Assembly: GCA_030524035.1 (NCBI GenBank)
Contig: JAUNHG010000004.1
Span: 1 to 64,000 of the forward strand
From: Kocuria sp.
Lineage (GTDB): Bacteria > Actinomycetota > Actinomycetes > Actinomycetales > Micrococcaceae
Direction: 5' to 3'
DNA: 64,000 nt
The position numbers were made by a program, and so were the translations under genes. Of the stretch, positions 1 to 8,586 are shown in pieces; the stretch's first letter is position 1; each line of letters starts with the position of its first letter. The notes beneath the pieces were generated by a model that ran no database searches, was not told where the DNA came from, and saw only the letters and a program-made list of their open reading frames with translations.

Positions 1-18
1 AACTAGCCCACCAGTCCA

Positions 19-50
19 GCGCCCCTTCTCGACAACACAAGAAGGGGCGC
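19..50. terminator. Hairpin, probable terminator at left edge
   Basis: A perfect 11-bp inverted repeat (arms 19–29 and 40–50, GCGCCCCTTCT and its complement) encloses a 10-nt loop. There is no T-run on either side, as for the other terminator-like hairpins here. It probably ends a gene lying left of the window. Confidence 0.6.
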
Positions 51-113
51 ATCACTAACAAACCCACCACCACACAGCAGTCACTGGTGGTGTGGATAGG
101 AGAGATTGGAATC

Positions 114-704
114 ATGAAACTGAGACCCTCAGCGAAGCTGCCGAACACCACTGCTTGGGCCACGGAGATCATCGGCACCACCTTGGCCGATAAAGGCTGG
201 TGTGGGGCTTCTTTGAATCGTGGTTTGCTACGTGTCCACAATGCGGAAACCGGAGCCGAAGCCACGTTGCAGTTGCATGAGGCGTTTGGTGAAGGTTCCA
301 CCGATGTGGTGGTGTTTGCTACCGATTGGCAAGGTATCCATTACGCAGCTGGTGTCCTGGATGACGGTGCTGTGGTGGTGGTTGCTGGTGATATTGCTAG
401 TGCTCGCCTGGAGGTTATCGCCCCGTTAGAGGAGTTCTTGGTATTTGTGACCACTGATCGAAAAGCTGAAGAGTTCTTCGAACGTGACGTGTTCAAGCGA
501 TTTTGCACAAAGAATCGCCTCCTGGGTTTACAGTTCGACGAGTGCGTCAGCTACAAAACCCCACCGATGCTTGGTGGGGAAAACATACCCGAAAACCGTG
601 AACTCACAGACATGGAAGTGCATTGGGGTTTATTTGGGCAGATCTTCCACCAAGTCAAAGACAAACAAGACGGCACCCAAATCACCGAAGTCACCACAGA
701 ATAA
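114..704 (+). CDS. Unrecognised protein, 196 aa
   Basis: I do not recognise the family. The product is soluble-looking, with no signal peptide or membrane segment. Its middle is rich in Val/Ala beta-type sequence and it ends polar. I prefer the ATG at 114 (MKLRPSAKLP) over a GTG at 87 because a GGAGAG Shine-Dalgarno lies just upstream of 114. The next gene begins 15 nt after its stop, so the two are probably co-transcribed. Neither resembles phage structural or toxin families that I can name. Confidence 0.6.
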   Translation: MKLRPSAKLPNTTAWATEIIGTTLADKGWCGASLNRGLLRVHNAETGAEATLQLHEAFGEGSTDVVVFATDWQGIHYAAGVLDDGAVVVVAGDIASARLEVIAPLEEFLVFVTTDRKAEEFFERDVFKRFCTKNRLLGLQFDECVSYKTPPMLGGENIPENRELTDMEVHWGLFGQIFHQVKDKQDGTQITEVTTE

Positions 705-719
705 CCCCACGCAACACCC

Positions 720-1526
720 ATGATGTCTCAGCGGTCTATTATCCGGGAAGTTGACCGACTCCGCGTAGCAGCGATCGATGCTTTACCCCAAGAAATCCCG
801 CCTTACGTTCAAGCTTTCCTCACACGGAAAATCCGCAAAGAAATCACCGTTAAAGAAGCAGGATCACTAGCACATGACGTCCCTGTCCTCTTCGCTATCT
901 GCGGATACAAAGACGCCGTCAGATACTTCTGCGAATCCTTCGTCGTTCGATGCACAGACCCCGAATACCGAAACAGCGACACAGGAACACGAGGCTCTTG
1001 GCCCCACCTACAATGGTGCGCCCAACGCGTCGGTTTAACCGGCTACGCAGAACTCTTCAACATCACCAGAAATTTGAGTCCCGGCGCTATACCCCGAATC
1101 AAAAGATTTGCTCTTGAAGATTCCGTATTAAAATACGAAGGATACGGGCCACCCGAAAACCCCGGGATCATGTGGCAACGAACCCCTGATATCTCAATCC
1201 AAAACTACGCAAAGGAAATGGGCATGATCATGTTCCTGCGCCTATCCCCCGGCGAGAACGATCTAGGGTGGGACCGTGCTGATTGTGATCGCCAGTTAGA
1301 GGCTCTCTCCGCGAATCTGCGTCAGCACATCGGTTTACCAGCACAACTGGAAAACCTCGGAGAACCCGACCCCGTCGTCACCATCCCCGAAGGGTTCACC
1401 TCGATCTACGACCCCACCAACCCCGACTTCACCCCCGCCGGTGGCTACACACCCCCCACACCCACCGTCTACCACACACCCAACCAACCAACCACCCATA
1501 CCAAGATCACCGAAAACCATCTGTGA
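720..1526 (+). CDS. Unrecognised protein with Pro/Thr-rich tail, 268 aa
   Basis: This reading frame follows the previous gene by 15 nt with two consecutive ATG codons (720, 723) and no clear Shine-Dalgarno, which suggests translational coupling. The first 210 residues are mixed alpha/beta-like with several Trp and Cys residues. The last ~45 residues are a low-complexity Pro/Thr-rich tail. I cannot assign a family. It ends three bases before the stop of the convergent regulator gene at 1530, leaving no room for a terminator. Confidence 0.55.
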   Translation: MMSQRSIIREVDRLRVAAIDALPQEIPPYVQAFLTRKIRKEITVKEAGSLAHDVPVLFAICGYKDAVRYFCESFVVRCTDPEYRNSDTGTRGSWPHLQWCAQRVGLTGYAELFNITRNLSPGAIPRIKRFALEDSVLKYEGYGPPENPGIMWQRTPDISIQNYAKEMGMIMFLRLSPGENDLGWDRADCDRQLEALSANLRQHIGLPAQLENLGEPDPVVTIPEGFTSIYDPTNPDFTPAGGYTPPTPTVYHTPNQPTTHTKITENHL

Positions 1527-1529
1527 CAA

Positions 1530-2411
1530 TCAACCCTCAGTTTCACGGACCCCAACCAGCGTTGATAATGCGCCGTGGCTCACCAGGCCCAACAGCTTCA
1601 GCGCTTCCCGCGTGGCCGGATAATCTGGATCTGCGGTGTAACCAAGCAACCTGGCCCGCGGCATCCCCGTGATCTCCAACGCCTCATAGCGCAACCGCAA
1701 CTCCCCCACCGCAGCATGATGAAGGACCTTGAACCCACGCCGGTGGTCCACAACATCGTGTGCCGCCCACCGACGTCGAAATGCTTGACTGCCCACTGAC
1801 AACTCCGAGACCAGCATCTCCAGTGCCGAACTGGGGGAATGCGCAAGTTCGGCGCGCAGTATGGCTGCAACCTCGTCAGCGACGGCATCCCAGTCGTGGA
1901 AGAACCGTAGAGCATCATCGTCTAAGTACACATAGCGCGCCAGATTCGGGCATTCCCCCTGGGCATCGTACGCGCTGCTATAGAGAGCACGTCCCAAAGA
2001 ATTGGCAGCCACGATGTCCAGCCCACCGCTCTGGATCACGGCGGGTGCTTCTGTGATCGCGTCAAGCAATTGCCGCAGCGCCACAGGCACACGTAAGTCG
2101 GTTGGCTCTGGGGAGCGGGGAGGTCTGCGAGTGGTCGCCGCGCGAACCAACGCGAAGAGGTGAGCACGTTCGGCGTCATCAAGGTTCAGGGCATGTGAAA
2201 TCGCCGCCAGAACATCGTCAGATACTCCGTCCACCCCGCCGCGTTCCACCTGAATGTAGTAGTCAACGCTGACTCCGGCCAGCGTAGCCACTTCCTCCCG
2301 TCGAAGCCCCCGCACACGACGGCGGGGACCACGCGGTAACCCCACATCCTCGGGCTGAATTTTTTCGCGCCGAGACATCAGAAAGTCCCGGATTTCGGTG
2401 GAGACCAGCAT
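1530..2411 (-). CDS. XRE-family regulator with MmyB-like C-terminal domain
   Basis: The N-terminal ~80 residues form a Cro/CI-type helix-turn-helix (REEVATLAGVSVDYYIQVER). The rest, with PAVIQSGGLDIVAANSLGRA and a downstream Tyr/Asp-rich stretch, matches the MmyB-like ligand-binding domain common in actinobacterial regulators (PAS-like fold). Length, 293 aa, is usual. In this family the regulator commonly controls a divergently transcribed oxidoreductase or SDR gene. Here the divergent neighbour at 2551 is a broken SDR gene, so the regulator may now act mainly on the hydrolase at 3105. That target is inferred. Confidence 0.88.
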   Translation of the reverse strand: MLVSTEIRDFLMSRREKIQPEDVGLPRGPRRRVRGLRREEVATLAGVSVDYYIQVERGGVDGVSDDVLAAISHALNLDDAERAHLFALVRAATTRRPPRSPEPTDLRVPVALRQLLDAITEAPAVIQSGGLDIVAANSLGRALYSSAYDAQGECPNLARYVYLDDDALRFFHDWDAVADEVAAILRAELAHSPSSALEMLVSELSVGSQAFRRRWAAHDVVDHRRGFKVLHHAAVGELRLRYEALEITGMPRARLLGYTADPDYPATREALKLLGLVSHGALSTLVGVRETEG

Positions 2412-2550
2412 GTCAACGACGGTACAACGCGAACACTTACCGTATCCAGTGACAACCAGTGCCCCCGATAACTGTCCCTGTTGCGCCAGACTACGGTTGG
2501 TTATCGTCGTGGTGAAAATTCACGAAATAACGTCACACAAGGAGCATGCG

Positions 2551-3058
2551 ATGTCGAAGGTACTTGTTCTGGGAGCCGGCGGGCGAATCGCCCGCTATGC
2601 GATCCCCATGCTGGCTGCGGCCGGGCACGATCTCACCCTGTACGCCCGTCATGCCGCCGGCGTTGAGGCACCGGAAGGTGCGCGAACTGAGTGTATCGGG
2701 GGTTAAGTCCCTGATCTTCGTGCTTTCGTTGGGGATCTATCACGAACTACCCGAGCCATTTGAGACCTGGAACGATCAGATGATCGGTGACGCCCTCAAG
2801 GACTACCGCCGCGCGGCAGACATCATCGAGGCTTCCGATCTGGACTACACGATCCTGCGCCCGGCCTGGCTGACTGATGCCGACGAAATCGACTTCGAAA
2901 TCACACAACGCGACGAACAATTCAAGGGCACAGAGATTTCACGCAAGAGCGTGGGGGCGTTCGTAACCGACATTGTCGCCGACCCCAGCACACACGCCCG
3001 CACCAACGTCGGGCTTAACAAGCCCGACACCGACGGCGACAAACCATCTTTCTACTGA
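2551..3058 (+). pseudogene. NAD(P)-binding SDR-type oxidoreductase, internally deleted
   Basis: The gene starts at ATG 2551 behind AAGGAG (2539–2544). It encodes an N-terminal Rossmann segment (VLVLGAGGRIARYAIPML) that stops at TAA 2704. From about 2699 the next frame resumes a homologous C-terminal part (SLIFVLSLGIYHELPEPFE … LRPAWL) to 3058. Together the halves give ~169 residues against ~210 usual for atypical NAD(P)H-binding SDRs, so about 40 codons and the frame are lost at a GGGGG run (2698–2702). The remaining sequence is otherwise well preserved, which suggests a recent lesion. A sequencing error alone would not explain the missing residues. Confidence 0.8.
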
Positions 3059-3104
3059 CTCCATACCCCTATCCGAAAACCCATCAGAGCTAAGGAGCAC
3101 ACTC

Positions 3105-4118
3105 ATGATCGCATTTGATCGCAATGGCAACCAGATCGAGGTCGACAAGGATCTCGGCCAAAACGACCTTGACCTCACCACCCTACCCACGCCCACTGGC
3201 ACAGACGAAGAAAAACTGGCCGGCCTGGTGAATCAGTTCGGCCACATGTTCTGGCACGGCGCACGCACCCCGGTCATGAAGCGCCCGGATGATGTAGGTA
3301 TGGAGTTTGAAGAGGTGTTTTTCCCGTCGATGGACGGTGTGCCGCTTGAGGGTTGGTATATCCCAGCCAAAGGCTCCGACAAGCTGCTGGTGATCAACCA
3401 CCCCATGACCTGCAACCGTTACGGATTTCCGGGGCACCTGGAGCCATGGAATGAGATGTTCGGCGGTTTCGAGGTGGACTTCTTAACCGAGCTACGTCAC
3501 CTGCACAACGCCGGATATAACATCCTTACCTACGATCTACGCAATCACGGCCTGTCCTCCGACGCCAACGGTGTGACCAGCGGGTTGGGGCTGTTAGAGG
3601 CCCGCGACGTCGTGGGCTCCATGCGCTACGTACGCAGCCGCGCCGATCTGAGCGCCATGAAACTGGCGCTGTTCAGCCGCTGCATGGGCGCGAACTCCAC
3701 GATCATCGCAATGAACCGTTGGTCTGAAGAGTTTGAGGGTGTGCAGGCCTTGGGCATGGTCAACGCCGTTTCTGGTCACGCGTTCATCGAACAGGGCGCG
3801 CGCAACTTGGGCCTTGATCCCCACACCGCCCAAGAAGCTCTTGCGGAGCGCCTGTTGGCCACCGCCGGTCAACGTCTGGACGAGGAAACCCCCGAACCGT
3901 ATGGCGCGGCTGTCAAGGTCCCGGCATTTCTTGCGGTGTTGCGTCGTGATTTCCTGGTCGACGCCGTGAAAGATGGGCAGGAAATTTTTGACTCCCTGGG
4001 CTCCGAGGACAAGGAACTGCTGTGGATCGAGGACTCCAACCAGCGTTTCTACGCGTACAACTACTTTGGGCAACACCCTGAGAAGCTGATCGCGTTCTTC
4101 GACACCCACGTGGGCTGA
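3105..4118 (+). CDS. Alpha/beta-hydrolase fold protein with Cys in the nucleophile elbow
   Basis: The 337-residue product starts at ATG 3105 behind AAGGAG (3092–3097). Features of the alpha/beta-hydrolase fold are visible: the strand/oxyanion region LLVINHPMTCNRYGFPG, the DLRNHGLSS segment after strand beta-4, and a nucleophile elbow reading S-R-C-M-G. The expected nucleophile position is therefore Cys (codon TGC), not Ser, as in dienelactone hydrolases. A late Asp and the terminal His region (GQHPEKLIAFFDTHV) could complete a triad. It follows the broken SDR gene by 46 nt and is probably in the same transcript. The substrate is unknown. Confidence 0.85.
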   Translation: MIAFDRNGNQIEVDKDLGQNDLDLTTLPTPTGTDEEKLAGLVNQFGHMFWHGARTPVMKRPDDVGMEFEEVFFPSMDGVPLEGWYIPAKGSDKLLVINHPMTCNRYGFPGHLEPWNEMFGGFEVDFLTELRHLHNAGYNILTYDLRNHGLSSDANGVTSGLGLLEARDVVGSMRYVRSRADLSAMKLALFSRCMGANSTIIAMNRWSEEFEGVQALGMVNAVSGHAFIEQGARNLGLDPHTAQEALAERLLATAGQRLDEETPEPYGAAVKVPAFLAVLRRDFLVDAVKDGQEIFDSLGSEDKELLWIEDSNQRFYAYNYFGQHPEKLIAFFDTHVG

Positions 4119-4476
4119 TTCGAGGCCGCTGATCTTGTACTTGCCGGTGAGGGCCACAAGCGATGATTCATGGACCCCGTGACATCGCCCACTGTCCCTC
4201 ACCGGTAGTTCTTGCGCCAGGACGACGCACAGCAACACATGCAAGGGTTCCGAAAACTAGAAGTTGAGCAGATCTAGAGTGTAATTTTTACGTTTCTCTA
4301 GATACAGAGTTGTAAGGCTAGCGCAAACATAATAGCCAACCCAATGAATGTGAGCCATATACCCGAGGCAGTCGCGGAGGACGCCTGCTGACTGGGACCG
4401 AATTTTCCAGAAGCGACAAACCTGGAAATTAATGCACAATTGTTGAAATTTCCACACGTCCCGTGAGAAATATTTA
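4119..4476. other. Intergenic stretch, composition changes to AT-rich
   Basis: No convincing gene is seen. The left part holds a perfect 10-bp inverted repeat (CCGGTGAGGG at 4144–4153, its complement at 4196–4205) with a 42-nt spacer. From about 4255 the DNA becomes clearly AT-richer than the surroundings and leads into the ASCH gene. A 75-codon reading frame on the minus strand (4257–4484) lacks family features and coding character. Confidence 0.5.
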
Positions 4477-4929
4477 TTATACACTTGCGTACACTAGCTC
4501 AAACTTTTCATAAACAATCAACATACTTTCGTCCAGCTCATCTTTTGAATGTGACCAAAATTGTTGATGGGCAGCTCTCCAATAGCTTAATGACCTATCC
4601 CCCTCGCCTTCATGCCACGCATGAAGGTCTGCAACTTCAGAGAAAATTAGTACTTCAACAGCACTACTTCGAATAAGGGCCACTGGGTCACCCGAGCCGT
4701 CAAGAACGATGCTTAGCTGACCCGGTTCAGGAAGCGGATCGCCTTCGGCGTCATAATCTTCCATCCTGCTCGATGTGCCAGTTTTTACACCATCAACAAC
4801 TAACCTTGATAGCTCATCTGCCATTTCTTTCGTATTTCCAAAAGCCCAAGCCTGGGGCATTGGGGAAGCCGCCAACTCTGGGAGCGCATTTATCGCAGAA
4901 TTCCAAAACTTCTCAACCGCATCATTCAT
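4477..4929 (-). CDS. ASCH-domain (PUA-like) protein, 150 aa
   Basis: The product resembles ASCH-domain proteins, which have a beta-barrel PUA-like fold proposed to bind RNA or nucleotides. Supporting segments are the Gly/Asp turn PGQLSIVLDGSGDPVALI, then VADLHAWHEGEGDRSLSYWR and a terminal strand. The start at 4929 (MNDAVEKFW) is chosen for the GGAGGGG just upstream. Base composition is lower in GC than the neighbours, and the gene sits between an AT-rich spacer and a tRNA-Lys 3' end. It was probably acquired. The precise role cannot be read from the sequence. Confidence 0.78.
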   Translation of the reverse strand: MNDAVEKFWNSAINALPELAASPMPQAWAFGNTKEMADELSRLVVDGVKTGTSSRMEDYDAEGDPLPEPGQLSIVLDGSGDPVALIRSSAVEVLIFSEVADLHAWHEGEGDRSLSYWRAAHQQFWSHSKDELDESMLIVYEKFELVYASV

Positions 4930-5046
4930 TGGCACCCCTCCCCACAAAGAGGATAGTTATTGCTTCGCCCACAGACCACCACCAACACCAACCCACACAA
5001 AAGCCCCCACGGTAAGACAACTACCGCAGGGGCTCCGAACATGAAG

Positions 5047-5119
5047 TGGGCCCTGCGGGGCTCGAACCCGCGACCCATGGATTAAAAGTCCACTGCTCTA
5101 CCAACTGAGCTAAAGGCCC
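5047..5119 (-). tRNA. tRNA-Lys (anticodon TTT)
   Basis: The minus strand folds into a complete cloverleaf of 73 nt without encoded CCA. The acceptor stem pairs GGGCCTT with AGGGCCC, the D-arm carries TAGCTCAG…GGTAGAGC, the anticodon loop is CTTTTAA, and the T-arm is GCGGG-TTCGAGC-CCCGC. The discriminator base is A. Its 3' end points toward the AT-rich accessory stretch at 4.1–5.0 kb. Confidence 0.97.
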
Positions 5120-5256
5120 CAGTCACCAGCGCCCGGCACAGAGGGCGTCGGCAACATCCCACATCGTAACCTAGTCACGCCCCACCACACGAACCCGCAC
5201 TCCCCAAGCACAAAAGCTCGGAGTGAAACCCCTGCAACCATCAGCAGGGCACATCG

Positions 5257-5262
5257 TAAACT
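5257..5262 (+). promoter_or_regulatory. -10 box for leaderless gene at 5269
   Basis: TAAACT ends six bases before the GTG at 5269, and there is no Shine-Dalgarno. This places transcription start at or next to the start codon. The same arrangement recurs before about nine other genes in the window. Confidence 0.5.
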
Positions 5263-5268
5263 GCTGGG

Positions 5269-5880
5269 GTGCCACAGCCGCGAGAACACCACAAACCCGT
5301 GAAATTCTCCCCGAACACTTTTGATCAGAACGAAGGCGGCCTAGACCCTGCCTTCGTAGCAGAAGTCGCCCATGTCACAGCCGCTGCTGTAGTCCATCGC
5401 GGACGCTCCACCAACAACACCGACATACACCGGCGACTCGTGGAATTTACAGACACCGAAGGCCTAGACGGCTTAGCCGCCCTATGGGCAGACGCTCCCC
5501 CTGTCACTCTGCCCGGTGCGTTGTGGCGGCTCTACGCTCTACGCGCCGCCGTCCGCACGAACCCTCAACAGTTCAGCCGTTGGTTCAGCGCAGGCCGCAC
5601 AACAGCACAGGTCTCTGACGTCGTCGCGGGCGTGGCAGACCCCCCAGGCACCCAAGAAATCAGCACCATGGCAAACACCGTGCTCAACGGAGCTTGGACC
5701 GGCGATTTTGACGTCGCCCTGGAACGATTCGCCGCATTCTGCCGGGTCAGCGCACTCGGTAGAATCCGCCTAGAAGACCACCACGGACTCACCGCCATCA
5801 AAGCCGCCCGCAAACTCGAACGCACCGCCGAAGACCTAGAGGCAGCTGCCCGATCCTGGCGCGCCGGGACCTTAAGCTAA
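5269..5880 (+). CDS. Conserved actinobacterial protein of unknown function, 203 aa
   Basis: A 203-residue, Ala/Arg-rich, mainly helical soluble protein. It has no signal peptide or membrane segment. Conserved-looking stretches include LPGALWRLYALRAAVR and DHHGLTAIKAARKLERTAED. I believe similar proteins occur beside phosphate-transport genes in Corynebacteriales, but I cannot name a domain. The GTG start at 5269 fits a leaderless transcript. It lies upstream of the DUF47–PiT pair but is separated from it by its own promoter region. Confidence 0.7.
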   Translation: MPQPREHHKPVKFSPNTFDQNEGGLDPAFVAEVAHVTAAAVVHRGRSTNNTDIHRRLVEFTDTEGLDGLAALWADAPPVTLPGALWRLYALRAAVRTNPQQFSRWFSAGRTTAQVSDVVAGVADPPGTQEISTMANTVLNGAWTGDFDVALERFAAFCRVSALGRIRLEDHHGLTAIKAARKLERTAEDLEAAARSWRAGTLS

Positions 5881-5921
5881 ACACCGTCACGTTCACTCAG
5901 CGTGAGCATGACGCAACCACT

Positions 5922-5949
5922 TTGACCACTGCACGGTGAACCGTACGAT
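5922..5949 (+). promoter_or_regulatory. Promoter of the DUF47–PiT operon
   Basis: TTGACC (5922–5927) and TACGAT (5944–5949) are 16 bp apart and match a housekeeping promoter well. Transcription from about 5956 would give a leader of ~110 nt before the DUF47 start. The leader contains short GC-rich hairpins, e.g. CCGCT-ACG-AGCGG near 5997–6009. Confidence 0.6.
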
Positions 5950-6069
5950 GGGAGTAGGTGTCGGGCCGCAGGTAGCCCCGGGCTCCATCATTTAGCCGCT
6001 ACGAGCGGCCTTACGCCGAGAGGCGCTCCCGGTCCGGCACCCCCGAACACAACGAAGGTGTAGAAACCC

Positions 6070-6687
6070 ATGGCGTTGCGGATCTTCCCCGAGGACGATC
6101 GCATCCTTGACCTCCTGGCCAATATGGCCGGGCAAGTCAATGAAGCCGCGCGCTGCTGCTCCGAACTACTCGGCGCAGCAGACGACCACGTCGAAAAATC
6201 TCTGGAAGAAGCCCGCCGCGTGGACGCCCGCGCCGCAGACCTATACTTCTCCGCCATGACCACCTCCCGGTCCTCCTACGTCCTACCCATTCCACGCGAC
6301 GACGTATACATCCTCAGCGGATGGCTGGCACGCGCCTGCGAATCCCTGCTGTTAGCCGCAGAAACCATGGCCGAACCAGCCATGCGGCGGCAATCAAAAC
6401 ACGCCATGGAACAACTGAACACCATTGGACGGATGGCCAATTTAAGCGGGCCAGCCATGTACAACCTTTCCACCCTCGAAGGCCTAGACGACTACTGGTT
6501 TGACATGTACCGGCTGCGCAAACAAGCCGACCAAACTTTTGAAACACACCGCCTGGACCTACTGGACCAACACAAACCCGCCGTAGCACTCAAACGCACC
6601 ATCATGGTGGAACACCTGCACAACTCCACACGGGCGCTCAGCCAGCTGGCCACAGAAGTCGGGCGCATCGTGGTAGCGGAGACTTAA
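6070..6687 (+). CDS. DUF47 (PhoU-like) partner of PiT phosphate permease
   Basis: The 205-residue all-helical product matches the DUF47/PhoU-like family (PF01865), cytoplasmic accessory proteins encoded with PiT permeases and thought to modulate them. Typical features are the acidic helices with Asp/Glu/Arg spacing (VEKSLEEARRVDARAADLYF) and the IPRDDVYILSGWLARACESLL segment corresponding to the conserved PIDRED-type motif of the family. The permease follows after 3 nt, so the pair is an operon. The start at 6070 has only a distant GAAGGTG as ribosome site. Confidence 0.9.
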   Translation: MALRIFPEDDRILDLLANMAGQVNEAARCCSELLGAADDHVEKSLEEARRVDARAADLYFSAMTTSRSSYVLPIPRDDVYILSGWLARACESLLLAAETMAEPAMRRQSKHAMEQLNTIGRMANLSGPAMYNLSTLEGLDDYWFDMYRLRKQADQTFETHRLDLLDQHKPAVALKRTIMVEHLHNSTRALSQLATEVGRIVVAET

Positions 6688-6690
6688 GTC

Positions 6691-7725
6691 TTGACCACCA
6701 CGGTCCTGGCCCTAACAGCGCTAACACTCACCGTGGGCTACGCCCTGGCGAGTGCCTTTCACGACGCCCCTAACGCCACCGCAATCCCCGTTAAACACCG
6801 GGCATTAGCGCCCCACACGGCACTCATTCTGACCGCCATATTTAACGCCCTGGGGGTGGTCATCGCAGCCACCATGATGCCGCTCACCTGGCCATCCGCT
6901 CTTCCCCCCAGCATGGCCGACCCCAACCCCACCCTGGGAGTGATCATCTGCGCGCTACTGGCCACCGCCGGGTGGAACCTACTGACGTGGCGGTGGGGGT
7001 TGCCGTCATCATCCACTGCCGCATTCATGGGTGGCGCTCTAGGTGGTTCTGTCGCCCTGGGATGGCTGGGGCTCACAGTGCACAACGCTTTAGACGTGAA
7101 AATCTTGCGTGACCTTATAGTGCCCGTGGTGCTGATGCCCCTGCTAGCTTTTGGGATCGCCTGGTTATTCACGGCCCCCGTGGTGCGATGGCTACGTCAT
7201 GCAGAAACCAACCACATCCGTTTACTGGCCCACGTGGGTATGGTGGCAGGTTCCACAGGAACCGCCGTAGGACACGGGGTGCTCCACGGACAACGTGTCC
7301 TTTGGCTATTGATCACCATTCCTGCAATCAGCGGCCTAACCGACACACCCGTCGGAACCACCCCGATCACGTGGGCTGTTTTTGTCACTGCAACGGCTTT
7401 TATGATCGGTAGCCTGTTTGGCGCATGGCGGATCGCCCGCACAGTCTCCAGCCGCCTGGTCAGCACGGATGCTTTGCGCGGTGGGATCGCGCAAAGCACG
7501 TCCGGTCTGTTGCTCTTCCTGGGCGCGCTATCCAACGGGACTGCACTGTCCACCACACACACGATGGTCGGCGCTGTGCTCGGAGCAGGAACAAACCAGA
7601 AACACCGCTCCATCAACCACCGTCAACTGCGCAAAACCCTAGTGTGCTGGGCGCTCACGGTGCCGGTCAGCGGCGTCGCCGCCGGAACGTTAGCCCTGGC
7701 CATTTCTCCGCTGCTCGGTCAATAA
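6691..7725 (+). CDS. PiT-family inorganic phosphate permease
   Basis: The 344-residue membrane protein has about ten hydrophobic segments. It carries the PiT signature in both halves: an early segment with FHDAPNATAIPVKHRAL (the G-AND-xAN-x-ups equivalent) and a C-terminal repeat near GALSNGTALSTTHTMVGAVLGAG. It is expected to carry out low-affinity, cation-coupled Pi uptake. It starts at TTG 6691, three bases after the DUF47 stop. It converges on pstB, so a low-affinity and a high-affinity phosphate system sit end to end. Confidence 0.92.
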   Translation: MTTTVLALTALTLTVGYALASAFHDAPNATAIPVKHRALAPHTALILTAIFNALGVVIAATMMPLTWPSALPPSMADPNPTLGVIICALLATAGWNLLTWRWGLPSSSTAAFMGGALGGSVALGWLGLTVHNALDVKILRDLIVPVVLMPLLAFGIAWLFTAPVVRWLRHAETNHIRLLAHVGMVAGSTGTAVGHGVLHGQRVLWLLITIPAISGLTDTPVGTTPITWAVFVTATAFMIGSLFGAWRIARTVSSRLVSTDALRGGIAQSTSGLLLFLGALSNGTALSTTHTMVGAVLGAGTNQKHRSINHRQLRKTLVCWALTVPVSGVAAGTLALAISPLLGQ

Positions 7726-7768
7726 CCCAAACGCTGTGGAACACACCGTGCAGCTGCACGCAAGAACT

Positions 7769-8548
7769 TCAGCCGAACCGGCCCGACACGTAATCCTCCG
7801 TGGCCTTCTGCTGAGGATTCTGGAAGATCGTAGCGGTGTCGTCGTACTCCACCAGCTTGCCGGGCTTGCCGGTACCTTCGATATTGAAAAAAGCCGTTTT
7901 ATCCGCCACCCGCTGTGCCTGTTGCATATTGTGCGTCACGATCACTACGGTGACCTGCTCTTTGAGTTCGTGGATGAGGTCCTCAATAGCGATCGTGGAA
8001 ATCGGATCCAGCGCGGAACAAGGTTCATCCATCAACACCACATCCGGTTTCACGGCCATAGTCCGGGCGATACACAACCGCTGCTGCTGCCCCCCAGATA
8101 ACCCGGATCCCGGTTTATCCAAACGATCCTTCACTTCATTCCACAGGTTGGCTCCCCGAAGGGAAGATTCCACCAGCTCATCGGCATCAGCCTTAGAAAT
8201 CTTTTTGTTATTCAGCTTCACCCCAGCCAGCACGTTATCCCGAATGGACATGGTAGGGAACGGGTTGGGGCGCTGAAACACCATGCCCACCATAGAACGA
8301 ACCGTCACGGGGTCCACACCGCGCCCATAAAGGTCCTCACCATCCAGCATGACTTTGCCTTTGGCATAAGCCCCAGGGATTACCTCATGCATGCGGTTGA
8401 GGGTGCGCAGGAACGTGGATTTTCCACAGCCAGAAGGGCCAATAAACGCCGTGACGGAACGGGAGTCAATGGTGATACTGACGTCCTCCACAGCTAAAAA
8501 GTCGCCGTAGTAGACGTTTAGGTGTTCGACGTCGATTCGCTTGGACAT
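7769..8548 (-). CDS. pstB: Phosphate ABC transporter ATP-binding protein PstB
   Basis: The 259-residue ATPase powers the PstSCAB phosphate importer. It shows Walker [10 protein letters not shown], the phosphate-specific [19 protein letters not shown]-loop, the signature [20 protein letters not shown], Walker [14 protein letters not shown] and the switch His in [13 protein letters not shown]. It is last in the pstS-C-A-B operon, 38 bp after pstA. No phoU follows; the next gene is the convergent PiT permease. Confidence 0.98.
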   Translation of the reverse strand: MSKRIDVEHLNVYYGDFLAVEDVSITIDSRSVTAFIGPSGCGKSTFLRTLNRMHEVIPGAYAKGKVMLDGEDLYGRGVDPVTVRSMVGMVFQRPNPFPTMSIRDNVLAGVKLNNKKISKADADELVESSLRGANLWNEVKDRLDKPGSGLSGGQQQRLCIARTMAVKPDVVLMDEPCSALDPISTIAIEDLIHELKEQVTVVIVTHNMQQAQRVADKTAFFNIEGTGKPGKLVEYDDTATIFQNPQQKATEDYVSGRFG

Positions 8549-8586
8549 CTGATATTCAGCTTCTTTCGTAGTCTATGGGTTATAGA

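Noticed and set aside
4257-4484. 75-codon frame on the minus strand in the AT-rich spacer
   Set aside because: No Shine-Dalgarno, biased Trp/Cys/Arg composition and overlap with the end of the ASCH gene. It is probably non-coding.
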